Below are positions 6,741 to 12,846 of a DNA stretch of 12,846 bases, piece after piece (the stretch's first letter is position 1; each line of letters starts with the position of its first letter). The notes beneath the pieces are model-generated. The model saw only the letters and a program-made list of their open reading frames with translations. It was not told the origin of the DNA and ran no database searches. This stretch comes from Chloroflexota bacterium (GTDB taxonomy: Bacteria; Chloroflexota; Dehalococcoidia; Tepidiformales; Tepidiformaceae): assembly GCA_963169135.1 (NCBI GenBank), contig CAUJEQ010000183.1:1-12846 (forward strand). Direction: 5' to 3'. The position numbers were made by a program, and so were the translations under genes.

Positions 6741-6762
6741 CTTTCGCGCAGCCTGGCGAAAG
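6741..6762 (-). promoter_or_regulatory. Inverted repeat just upstream of the leader peptide
   Basis: CTTTCGC (6741-6747) and GCGAAAG (6756-6762) form a perfect 7-bp inverted repeat with an 8-bp spacer. On the minus strand it ends 6 nt before the GGAGG of the leader peptide. It may be an operator for the adjacent LuxR-type regulator or an RNA hairpin next to the ribosome-binding site. No clear -35/-10 pair was found in 6763-6875. Confidence 0.4.
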
Positions 6763-6848
6763 GCGGCGACCCGTGGTGGAGCCAGGCCGGCTTCGCGGCG
6801 TTCGCCCGGCGGTGCAGCTACGGTGCGCCTGGCCGCTTCGCGCTGGAT

Positions 6849-6862
6849 AGGGGGATTCCCCT
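6849..6862 (-). terminator. Small hairpin after the hydrolase-like regulator
   Basis: AGGGG (6849-6853) pairs with CCCCT (6858-6862) around a 4-nt loop, 13 bp past the TAA of the regulator. There is no T-run. Readthrough into the next operon is possible. Confidence 0.3.
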
Positions 6863-6875
6863 CAATCTGTTTCGA

Positions 6876-7967
6876 TTAGGGGTAGCGATCCGACGCCGGC
6901 CTGCTCGCCAGGCCCTTCTCCAACGCATAGGCAGTCAACTGCGTGCGCGATGAGAGGTCCAGCTTCGTCAGGATGCGGCCCATGTGGTTTTCGATGGTCT
7001 TTTCCGAGAGGTACAGTTCTTCGGCGATCTGGCGGTTCGTCAACCCCCGGGCCACGAGCGTCACGATCTCCATCTCGCGATCGGTCAACGATTCGTCCTT
7101 CATCTTCAACAGACGCAACGCGCGACGGTTGGGGGTACCGGCCCGGGCCGGTTGGTGTATGCCCATGAATCCCTGGATCCCCCGGTTGATGGTGCGCCAG
7201 TCGCCAAGGTACGGGACGGTGGAGCTGCCCTCGTAGAGCGCCAGTCTGGCGTCCGGGATGCTTGCGACCACCCGCTCGATGACCCCGGGCGGGATCATTC
7301 CGGTCTCGGGACGGTGCTGGACAAGCGTGGGACAACGCACCCGCGGAAGCTCGTCCCAAACGTTGATCTGCCCGATGGCTGCAACGAGGGGCAGGAGCGT
7401 GTCCTGTGAGTTCCCCGCAAGGATCACCTGGGCGAACTGTCGTGCCGCCTCGTTTTCTGACCAGCCGAGCAGGTTGTGCGCGACGGTCTGGGCAAACAGT
7501 TCCCAATCGTCTGCAGCCAGACGCCGTAGCGCGCGGAGGTGCGGGTTGTTGGCCACGATCGACCCATCCACGATGGGACTCCAAAGGATCAGATGTGACA
7601 CGTGCTCCGGGTGCCGCGCCGCATAGGCGACAGCAACCGCCCCGGCGTTGGCCGGCCCATACAGGACGACGTTATCCACCTCGAACGCGGCGATCACAGC
7701 ATCCAGATCGAGCAGCATCGTCTCGAGGGAGAAATCACAGGAATCCCGCTGCGACAGGCCGGTACCTCGCCCGTCGTAGCGGACGAGGGTCGCGGCCGCA
7801 GCCGTAGCCTCGAACGTCCGGCGCAACGCGGGAATGTCCCATTCGACCCGGATGTGGCTATGGGGAAGAGGCGGAAGAGAGATCACGATCGGCCCGTCGC
7901 CCACCGACCAGTACGCGATGCGGACTCCGTCCACCGTGGTGGTATAGCGAATCGCCGGGGCATCCAT
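6876..7967 (-). CDS. LuxR regulator with degenerate alpha/beta-hydrolase domain
   Basis: The protein has 363 residues. Residues of about 8-270 follow the alpha/beta-hydrolase fold: RIAYWSVGDGP near 16-26, the LVRYDGRGTGLS strand-turn at 61-72, a nucleophile-elbow region at 102-110, ARHPEHVSHLIL at 117-128. The elbow reads GPANA (104-108), so the usual Ser of G-x-S-x-G is Ala106. The usual acid site after 'CPTLVQHR' reads PETGMIPP and lacks the common G-x-D-D, and the C-terminal catalytic His region reads SSTVPYLGDW with no His. It is therefore probably a ligand-sensing pseudo-hydrolase. Residues 292-352 are a LuxR/GerE HTH (LTDREMEIVTLVARG, recognition helix near SEKTIENHM). The ATG at 7967 has TATAAT 8 nt upstream and no Shine-Dalgarno, so the mRNA is probably leaderless. 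The minus-strand operon 193 bp downstream is its likely target. Confidence 0.88.
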   Translation of the reverse strand: MDAPAIRYTTTVDGVRIAYWSVGDGPIVISLPPLPHSHIRVEWDIPALRRTFEATAAAATLVRYDGRGTGLSQRDSCDFSLETMLLDLDAVIAAFEVDNVVLYGPANAGAVAVAYAARHPEHVSHLILWSPIVDGSIVANNPHLRALRRLAADDWELFAQTVAHNLLGWSENEAARQFAQVILAGNSQDTLLPLVAAIGQINVWDELPRVRCPTLVQHRPETGMIPPGVIERVVASIPDARLALYEGSSTVPYLGDWRTINRGIQGFMGIHQPARAGTPNRRALRLLKMKDESLTDREMEIVTLVARGLTNRQIAEELYLSEKTIENHMGRILTKLDLSSRTQLTAYALEKGLASRPASDRYP

Positions 7968-7975
7968 GATGGGTC

Positions 7976-7981
7976 ATTATA
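7976..7981 (-). promoter_or_regulatory. Consensus -10 box (TATAAT), leaderless promoter
   Basis: TATAAT lies on the minus strand 8 nt before the ATG of the hydrolase-like regulator. A start site 6-8 nt downstream of the box would fall at or next to the ATG. No clear -35 is seen. Confidence 0.6.
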
Positions 7982-8118
7982 TGAGCCAGAATTGGCCTGG
8001 CCACCTTGGCCCGACCGGAATCCCCACACCGGGTGGCGCACGCGGGCCGCGGCGTACGAAAGCGTGGCGCCAGAAGCCCCTTCTCAGGTCGTCGCCAGTG
8101 GTGAGGCTGCGGCTCGCG

Positions 8119-8182
8119 CCTCCCGGGCGGTTCGCCGCGGCGCCACTCGTGAATCGCGAATCGGTGCATGGTGGCCGGGAGG
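8119..8182. repeat. Heptad stem-loop element, copy C
   Basis: Arms CCTCCCGG (8119-8126) and CCGGGAGG (8175-8182) pair perfectly over 8 bp. Two 7-base units (CGTGAAT, CGCGAAT) lie at 8148-8161. The sequence CCGGG-N-GGTTC occurs on both sides, at about 8123-8133 and 8175-8185, as a direct repeat. The left side matches copy B and the right side matches copy A, so this copy links the other two. It lies between two divergent promoters. Confidence 0.6.
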
Positions 8183-8218
8183 TTCCTTCGCATATCGCGC
8201 TTCGCAGTTCGCCCCCCG

Positions 8219-8224
8219 TATAGT
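8219..8224 (+). promoter_or_regulatory. -10 box (TATAGT), leaderless promoter of the CoA-transferase
   Basis: TATAGT lies 7 nt before the ATG at 8232 and no Shine-Dalgarno is present in the gap (CCCGCCC). The geometry matches that of the divergent regulator. No clear -35 is seen. Confidence 0.55.
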
Positions 8225-8231
8225 CCCGCCC

Positions 8232-10538
8232 ATGAGCGCCTTCGCTGGTACCCGCATCATCGATTTCTCCTCCGGCATCGGCGGGCCCATGGCCACCATG
8301 CTCCTGGCCGACCTCGGCGCAGAAGTCATCAAGGTCGAACCACCCGGCGGCGACCGCATGAAGGACCACCCCGGTTACCTCTGCTGGAACCGCAACAAGC
8401 AGGTCGTCACCCTCGATGTTCACCGGTTTGAAGGCCTGCGTGACGCCCGCTCGCTCCTTGCCACAGCCGATGCCGCCGTGTTCGACTGGCATCCGGGGGA
8501 GTTGGAGCGGAGCGGCCTCGACACCGTCAGCCTGCATGCAGCGAACCCCGCCTTGCTGCACGCGTGGTTTCCGCCCTACTCCCCCACTGGCCGCTGGAGC
8601 CAGCTCCCCCCCGATGACGGTCTCCTCACCGCGCTCGGCGGGGCTGCCGCGCTCCAGTATTCCTACGAAGACCGCCCCACCTACCTGGTCACGCCGCAGG
8701 TGAGCTACGGGCAAGGCATGCTCGGCGCCGGCGCCCTCGCTTCGGGCCTGCTCGAACGCCGCCGCACCGGCCTCGGGCAGTCCATGGTCGTTAGCGGTCT
8801 CCACGCCGTCTCCGCTGTCCAGAGCGGCGGCACGATCCGCGCTGCCGAGATGTTCCGCCTTGGCGGCCGCGGCAGCCGCGGCGGCGTGCCGAACGACCGC
8901 CTCTACCAGTGCGGCGACGGCCGCTGGTTCTTCCTCGGTACGCTCACGCCGCAGTTCTTCCTCAAGGCCCTCGAGGCGACCGACATGCTCCACCTCATGG
9001 CCCTCGAAGGCGTCGAGGGCGAGTTCACCAACCTCCTCAAGCCCGGCATCAACCAGCAGGTCATTGCCGCTCTCGACGAGCGCTTCCGGGAGAAGCCCCT
9101 CGACGAATGGCTGAAGATCCTCCATGAGGCCGGCGTCCCCCGCGGCCCCGTCGGCACTGCCGAGGAATGGTTCAACAGCGACACCGTCGCAGCCAACGAG
9201 ATGCGCCTCGTGTTCGACCATGCCCGCCACGGGACCGTGGTCATCCCCGGTGTCCCCGTGAAGCTCCAGTCCACTCCGGGCGGCGTCCGGCACCTCCCCG
9301 ACCCCGTGTCATTCGAGTCACTGCCCGCCCACGTGCCATCGCTCGCCGCCCCTGGACAGGCGCCCCGGCCAGCTGGGGCCGGCCCCCTCGACGGGGTCCG
9401 CGTGCTCGACCTCGGCGCGTTCATTGCCGGCACGTTTGCGCCGGCCATCCTCGCCAACTGGGGCGCCGACGTGATCAAGGTCGAACCGCCCGAGGGCGAC
9501 CCGTTCCGCACCTACGGGCTCGGCTTCGTCGGCTACAACCGCGGCAAGCGCGGTCTCGCCATCGACCTCAAAGACCCTGCCGGCCGCCAACTCCTGCTCG
9601 ACCTCGTCCGCGTCTCAGATGTGATCCTGGATAACTACCGCGTCGGCGTGCGCGAACGCCTCGGCATCGACTACGCGACGCTCAAAGCGATCAACCCCCG
9701 CATCATCAGCTGTTCCGTCACGGGCTACGGCCAGTCCGGCCCGCTCGCGGTTGACCCCGGCTTCGACCCGCTCGTCCAGGCCCGCAGCGGCCTGATGGCT
9801 GCCCAGGGTGGCGACGACGAGCCGGTGTTCTACCAGATCCCCGTGAACGACACGGCGAGCGCGATGATCGCCGCTTTCGGTGTCGTCGCCGCGCTCCACG
9901 CCCGCGAGCTCACGGGCGAGGGCCAGGAAGTCCTCACCTGCCTGGCCAACCAGAGCATCCTCACGCTCTCGGGCGAACTCACCTGGTACGGAGGACGTCC
10001 CGCGAACCCGAAGGGCGGCCTCGACCTGCTGGGCACGAGCGCCCTGAACCGGTTCTACCAGTGCACCGACGGCTGGGTCCTGGTCGCCGGCACCGCCCCC
10101 GAACACTTCCCATCGATCTGCGTCGCCCTCGGACACCCGGAGTGGGCCGGCGGCACCATCGCGGAGAAGGCGCTCAACGAGCCGGTCGACGGCGCCCTCG
10201 CCACCCGCATCGCCGAAGCGCTCTCTGCAATGACGCGCGACGAAGCGCTGGATCGTCTCCTGACCCGCGGCGTCCCGGCCGCGCCCGCGCTCGACGCCGT
10301 CGAGGTGTTCGACGACCCCTGGATGCACGCATCCGAATACTTCGAGGACTTCGACCACCCGCAGCTTGGCACCATCCGCGGCCCCCGCTACCTCGGGCGC
10401 TTCCTTCGCACCGGCAACGGCTACCCGCGCCGCTCGCCCCTCATCGGCGAACACTCCCGCGAAGTCCTCGCCGATTGTGGCGTCGCCCCGGCGCGGATCG
10501 AACAGCTCCTCGCGGCCGGGGTCATCCGCCAGGCGTAG
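8232..10538 (+). CDS. Fused double-length CaiB/BaiF (class III) CoA-transferase
   Basis: The protein has 768 residues, about twice a normal class III CoA-transferase, and consists of two homologous halves (about 4-365 and 386-768). Both begin with the family signature: G-x-R-I-I-D-F...ADLGAEVIKVEPPGGD, and G-V-R-V-L-D-L...ANWGADVIKVEPPEGD. The C-terminal half keeps PGFDPLVQARSGLM and Asp540 (IPVND), the position of the catalytic Asp that forms the acyl-CoA intermediate. In the N-terminal half, counting back from the shared TG-x-GQ motif, that position is Ser158, and the preceding part is shortened. The family transfers CoA between carboxylic acids in the cytoplasm; the substrate cannot be predicted. 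The frame is open upstream to 7602, but homology begins at the ATG at 8232, and TATAGT 7 nt before it suggests a leaderless mRNA. The gene is divergent from the hydrolase-like regulator and convergent with the PspA operon. Confidence 0.9.
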   Translation: MSAFAGTRIIDFSSGIGGPMATMLLADLGAEVIKVEPPGGDRMKDHPGYLCWNRNKQVVTLDVHRFEGLRDARSLLATADAAVFDWHPGELERSGLDTVSLHAANPALLHAWFPPYSPTGRWSQLPPDDGLLTALGGAAALQYSYEDRPTYLVTPQVSYGQGMLGAGALASGLLERRRTGLGQSMVVSGLHAVSAVQSGGTIRAAEMFRLGGRGSRGGVPNDRLYQCGDGRWFFLGTLTPQFFLKALEATDMLHLMALEGVEGEFTNLLKPGINQQVIAALDERFREKPLDEWLKILHEAGVPRGPVGTAEEWFNSDTVAANEMRLVFDHARHGTVVIPGVPVKLQSTPGGVRHLPDPVSFESLPAHVPSLAAPGQAPRPAGAGPLDGVRVLDLGAFIAGTFAPAILANWGADVIKVEPPEGDPFRTYGLGFVGYNRGKRGLAIDLKDPAGRQLLLDLVRVSDVILDNYRVGVRERLGIDYATLKAINPRIISCSVTGYGQSGPLAVDPGFDPLVQARSGLMAAQGGDDEPVFYQIPVNDTASAMIAAFGVVAALHARELTGEGQEVLTCLANQSILTLSGELTWYGGRPANPKGGLDLLGTSALNRFYQCTDGWVLVAGTAPEHFPSICVALGHPEWAGGTIAEKALNEPVDGALATRIAEALSAMTRDEALDRLLTRGVPAAPALDAVEVFDDPWMHASEYFEDFDHPQLGTIRGPRYLGRFLRTGNGYPRRSPLIGEHSREVLADCGVAPARIEQLLAAGVIRQA

Positions 10539-10589
10539 AACCCTCAGCGAGCGCACGGCGGCCTGGCAAGGCGACGTTCCTCCACGGCA

Positions 10590-10624
10590 CCCGGCTCCGC
10601 GGCCGGGCCCGCATGGGACGGGCC
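10590..10624. terminator. Hairpins between convergent genes
   Basis: CCCGGC (10590-10595) pairs with GCCGGG (10602-10607). An alternative GGCCCG (10606-10611) pairs with CGGGCC (10619-10624). The two share bases and exclude each other. They lie in the 90-bp gap between two convergent stop codons and could end both transcripts. No T-run is present. Confidence 0.4.
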
Positions 10625-10628
10625 ATGG

Positions 10629-10919
10629 TTACACGGCCACTTTCGACCCGCAGCGCGGACAAAACCGCGCCTTCAGTGGCACCACGCTGCTGCAGCCCAG
10701 GCAGCGCATCTCCTCGCCCGGCGACGGTAAGAGTTCGCCGCACTCCATGCAGAACCGCGCCCCGCCTTCGTTCCGCGCTCCGCAGCCGATGCAGAATACG
10801 GGCGCCGTGGCCGGAGCCCTCACATCGGCCGGGCCCTTCTCGCCCTTCGCGGACTTGCCTCTCTTCTTCCCCCGGCGTTCGAAGAGATCCTCGAACACCT
10901 CGAACAGTTCGTCGACCAT
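10629..10919 (-). CDS. Double zinc-ribbon protein, last gene of the PspA operon
   Basis: This is a 96-residue protein. Residues 1-30 form an acidic then lysine/arginine-rich helix (DELFEVFEDLFERRGKKRG). Two zinc ribbons follow, with four CxxC pairs: Cys43/46 with Cys57/60, and Cys73/76 with Cys87/90, each second pair in the form RFC-x2-CG. The ATG at 10919 has GGAGG upstream (10926-10931 on the complementary strand). It lies 17 bp after PspAA, so co-transcription is almost certain. The role is probably protein-protein or membrane-adaptor binding rather than DNA binding, judging from the small size and the neighbours; this is inference. Homologues are often annotated only as zinc-ribbon domain proteins. 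Confidence 0.8.
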   Translation of the reverse strand: MVDELFEVFEDLFERRGKKRGKSAKGEKGPADVRAPATAPVFCIGCGARNEGGARFCMECGELLPSPGEEMRCLGCSSVVPLKARFCPRCGSKVAV

Positions 10920-10936
10920 GTCCCGCCTCCCTCGCG

Positions 10937-11215
10937 CTACCCGGGGATCAGCCCCGCTTCTCCGATCAATTGGCGCAGTTCCTCCAGCGTGATGTCGCGG
11001 GGCGGCACCATGGCGTCCGAAGGAACCAGCTCGTCCACCGCGACCCGCTCGCCCCGGGACCGGATGAGTTCGTGCATGACGCCAAGATGCCGGGCGAACT
11101 CCGCGCCGTCGCTTTGCTTCACGTCCGCATCGAGCTGTGCGTCGATGGCGTTCAGCTCGTCCTGGAGCCCCTCATCGACGCGCCACTGGCCTTCGCCCAT
11201 CAGCCGGATGATCAC
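10937..11215 (-). CDS. pspAA: PspA-associated protein PspAA
   Basis: This 92-residue protein matches the PspAA domain as I know it: it opens with I-I-R-L-M-GEGQWRVDE, has a central helix LQDELNAIDAQLDADV, then the ELVPSDAMVPP segment and the ending LIGEAGLIPG. It is encoded directly after PspA, which is the known context of the family and the basis of its name. The start is GTG at 11215 and overlaps the PspA stop by four bases (GTGA), with GGAGG at 11223-11227 seven nt upstream inside pspA, so translation is coupled. It is probably a small cytoplasmic partner that binds or tunes PspA. Confidence 0.85.
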   Translation of the reverse strand: MIIRLMGEGQWRVDEGLQDELNAIDAQLDADVKQSDGAEFARHLGVMHELIRSRGERVAVDELVPSDAMVPPRDITLEELRQLIGEAGLIPG

Positions 11216-11928
11216 GAGAGCACCTCCCTGGTGGTCTCCGCGCTGAGCTGCGAGCGCAGCCGCTCCATCTCCGCATCGACCGTCGCGGCACGGCCAAGAG
11301 CATCCAGCTCGCGGTCGAGCGGCGTGCTCCCATCGAGGCTATCGTTCAGCACGCCCGACTCCAGCAGTTCGTGTATAGCCGCGCCGCGGCTCTTCAGCTG
11401 GGCGGTCTTGTCCTCGGCTCGCTGGATGGCGTAGCCGACGTCGGTCATCTCCTCCGATAGCCCGGTCACGGCTTCGCCGACCCGCACCGTCGCCTTTGCG
11501 GCCGTGTACTGGGCCTTCATCACTTCCTTCTTCGTGCGGAAGGCATCGACCTTCGCCTGGAGCCGCTGTTCGGCAGCCACCAGTTGGTCCTGCTCGGCCT
11601 TCAGGCTCGCCACCTGCACTTCGAAGCTTTCGACCTGAGCTTGCGTCGAGGCTTTCCGTTCCAGCGCGACCCGGGCAAGGTCCTCGCGTCCCGACTTCAT
11701 CGCCTGTAACGCCTGTACGTCGAACTTTGGCAGCTGTCCGCGGTGCTCTTCCGCCTGCAGCTCCAACCGCCGCCGCGCGGCGGTCACTTCCACGATGCCA
11801 CGCTTTACGTCCCGCAACATGCCGACCTGCTTTTCGTAGCTCAGGTCGAGCATCTCGCGAGGGTCCTCGATGTGGTCGAGCGCTTTGTTCGCTTTCGCCT
11901 GGAATATGGCAGAGATTCGTTTCAACAA
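11212..11928 (-). CDS. pspA: PspA/IM30 family envelope-stress protein
   Basis: This is a 238-residue protein of normal PspA/Vipp1 length. An N-terminal amphipathic helix (1-20, LKRISAIFQAKANKALD) that would bind membrane is followed by the family motif EDPREMLDLSYEKQ (about 21-34) and then a long coiled coil rich in Q, E, K and A up to about residue 230. The family (ESCRT-III-like) assembles on stressed inner membranes and limits proton leakage. The start is TTG at 11928 (the next codon is also TTG), chosen because AGGAG at 11936-11940 lies 7 nt upstream and the family N-terminus begins exactly there. It follows the TerC gene by 53 bp and overlaps pspAA. Confidence 0.92.
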   Translation of the reverse strand: MLKRISAIFQAKANKALDHIEDPREMLDLSYEKQVGMLRDVKRGIVEVTAARRRLELQAEEHRGQLPKFDVQALQAMKSGREDLARVALERKASTQAQVESFEVQVASLKAEQDQLVAAEQRLQAKVDAFRTKKEVMKAQYTAAKATVRVGEAVTGLSEEMTDVGYAIQRAEDKTAQLKSRGAAIHELLESGVLNDSLDGSTPLDRELDALGRAATVDAEMERLRSQLSAETTREVLS

Positions 11929-11935
11929 CTCGTGG

Positions 11936-11940
11936 CTCCT
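11936..11940 (-). promoter_or_regulatory. Ribosome-binding site deciding the TTG start of PspA
   Basis: AGGAG on the minus strand lies 7 nt before TTG at 11928. No ATG or GTG gives a family-like N-terminus, so this site supports the rare start codon. Confidence 0.7.
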
Positions 11941-11971
11941 TTGGTTGTAGTCGCGGGGTGGTTAGATGGGG

Positions 11972-11993
11972 CCGGGCTGGACTACCCGCCCGG
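11972..11993 (-). other. Hairpin between TerC and PspA genes
   Basis: CCGGGC (11972-11977) pairs with GCCCGG (11988-11993), loop 10 nt. It covers the TerC stop codon (11982-11984). It may be a partial terminator or a processing site that lets PspA be expressed differently from TerC. Confidence 0.3.
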
Positions 11994-12846
11994 TGCGGGC
12001 TCGGTGAGGGCGTGCGGCTCCGGGACTCCCCGGCGCCGTTGCACCAGGATCGAGGCGGTGATCGCCGTCGCAAGGATCGCGATGATCACTGCGAGGCTCA
12101 TCAGGGCCGGGATCTTGTACACGTCGATGAGCAGCATCTTCGCGCCCACGAAGACGAGGATTGCCGCGAGAGCCGGTTTCAGATAGGCGAGTCCGGCCAG
12201 GTACCCCGCGAGCACGAAATACAGCGCCCGCAGGCCGAGGATCGCGAAGATGTTGGACGTGAACACGATGAACGGGTCGTCGGTCACTGCGTAAATCGCC
12301 GGGATGCTATCTACCGCGAACACCAGATCGGTGCTCTCGATCAGCACCAGCACGAGGAGTAACGGCGTCGCGAACAGCACGCCCTTCCTCCGGACGAAGA
12401 AGCTCTGGCCCTCGTACCGCTCGGTCACGGGGAAGGCCCGTTTCACCAGCCGCACAAACCGGTTCTTGTCGAGGTCCGGCGTGTGCTCCTGGTCCCGCAG
12501 GAACTTGATCCCCGTGAAAATCAGGAACGCGCCAAAAACGTAGATGATGAAGTGCAGCGTCCCGAGAAGGAAACCCGCTGCCGCAATCAGCACCGCCCGC
12601 ATGACCAGCGCCCCGACGATGCCCCAGAACAGCACCCGGTGCTGATACGCGGCGGGTACGGCGAACGTCGAGAAGATCAGGAGGAAGATGAAGACGTTGT
12701 CGACACTGAGCGACTTCTCGATCAGGTAGCCCGTGGTCCATTCAATGCCGGACTCGGTGCCTTTGAACGCGTACACGCCGATGTTGAAGACAATGGCGAG
12801 CCCGATCCAGGCGACGCTCCAGCCGAGCGCCTCCTTGCGGGACACC
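11982..12846 (-). CDS. TerC-family membrane protein, N-terminus cut by window edge
   Basis: There are 287 visible residues. The frame continues through the window end, and the first visible residues (SRKEALGWSVAWIGLA) match an internal part of TerC proteins, so about 30-50 residues are missing; the GTG at 12845 is probably not the start. Several hydrophobic helices are visible. The conserved acidic signatures are present: E-K-S-L-SVDN (visible residues 43-50) and I-E-STD-x-x-FA-x-DSIPA (169-183), containing Glu170, Asp173 and Asp179, which are thought to form the metal path. Members (Alx, YceF/YkoY, MeeF) export Mn2+ or help metallate secreted enzymes. The arrangement upstream of PspA suggests a shared role in membrane or metal stress. 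Confidence 0.9.
   Translation of the reverse strand, partial: VSRKEALGWSVAWIGLAIVFNIGVYAFKGTESGIEWTTGYLIEKSLSVDNVFIFLLIFSTFAVPAAYQHRVLFWGIVGALVMRAVLIAAAGFLLGTLHFIIYVFGAFLIFTGIKFLRDQEHTPDLDKNRFVRLVKRAFPVTERYEGQSFFVRRKGVLFATPLLLVLVLIESTDLVFAVDSIPAIYAVTDDPFIVFTSNIFAILGLRALYFVLAGYLAGLAYLKPALAAILVFVGAKMLLIDVYKIPALMSLAVIIAILATAITASILVQRRRGVPEPHALTEPAPGG

Noticed and set aside
7602..8231. In-frame upstream extension of the CoA-transferase (about 210 codons)
   Set aside because: It runs antisense to the hydrolase-like regulator, shows no CoA-transferase similarity and has low-complexity arginine-rich content. Family homology begins at the ATG at 8232, preceded by a -10 box.
7977..9293. 438-codon open frame on the minus strand
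   Set aside because: It is a shadow of the CoA-transferase in GC-rich DNA; its translation has no recognisable domain, and the plus strand has clear family motifs.
9615..10556. 313-codon minus-strand frame near the CoA-transferase end
   Set aside because: It is antisense to the well-supported C-terminal half of the CoA-transferase and has shadow-type composition.
10061..11434. 457-codon plus-strand frame crossing the CoA-transferase end and the PspA operon
   Set aside because: It overlaps four well-identified genes in other frames and its translation is arginine/proline-rich without any domain.

Overview
The window is GC-rich, densely coded bacterial DNA, with GTG and TTG starts, two LuxR-type regulators that carry large N-terminal domains, and 'ACGDDD'-type lipoprotein signals. 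This fits a Chloroflexota-like lineage (Dehalococcoidia such as Tepidiforma would be a reasonable guess), but that is an inference from style; no rRNA or marker gene is present. I see no tRNA, CRISPR array or transposase.

Left part, plus strand (1-4244): the tail of an SH3b-domain protein; a strong sigma-70-like promoter; a 983-residue ATPase/TPR/LuxR regulator; then a small membrane-anchored protein built from four nearly identical 24-residue repeats, ending at a perfect 14-bp hairpin.

Central part, minus strand (4462-7967): a 363-residue regulator joining an alpha/beta-hydrolase-like domain, which has lost its visible catalytic residues, to a LuxR HTH. It is followed by a likely operon: a 14-codon leader peptide whose stop overlaps the next start (GTGA), a four-helix membrane protein, a multi-pass membrane protein, and a lipoprotein with two cupredoxin domains that both keep a full type-1 copper ligand set. 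The regulator is the obvious candidate to control this operon.

Right part: a plus-strand double-length CaiB/BaiF (class III) CoA-transferase whose N-terminal half lacks the catalytic Asp (8232-10538), convergent with a minus-strand envelope-stress operon: TerC-like membrane protein, PspA, PspAA, double zinc ribbon. The CoA-transferase and the hydrolase-like regulator are divergent, and both look leaderless, with a -10 box 7-8 nt before the ATG and no Shine-Dalgarno sequence.

The most unusual non-coding signal is a family of three dispersed elements (249-324, 4318-4383, 8119-8182). Each has a 7-8 bp inverted-repeat stem enclosing iterated CGTGAAT-like heptads, and the arms differ between copies in compensating ways. 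The best candidates for undescribed biology are these elements, the repeat protein, the leader-peptide/cupredoxin operon with its hydrolase-like regulator, and the half-dead fused CoA-transferase.
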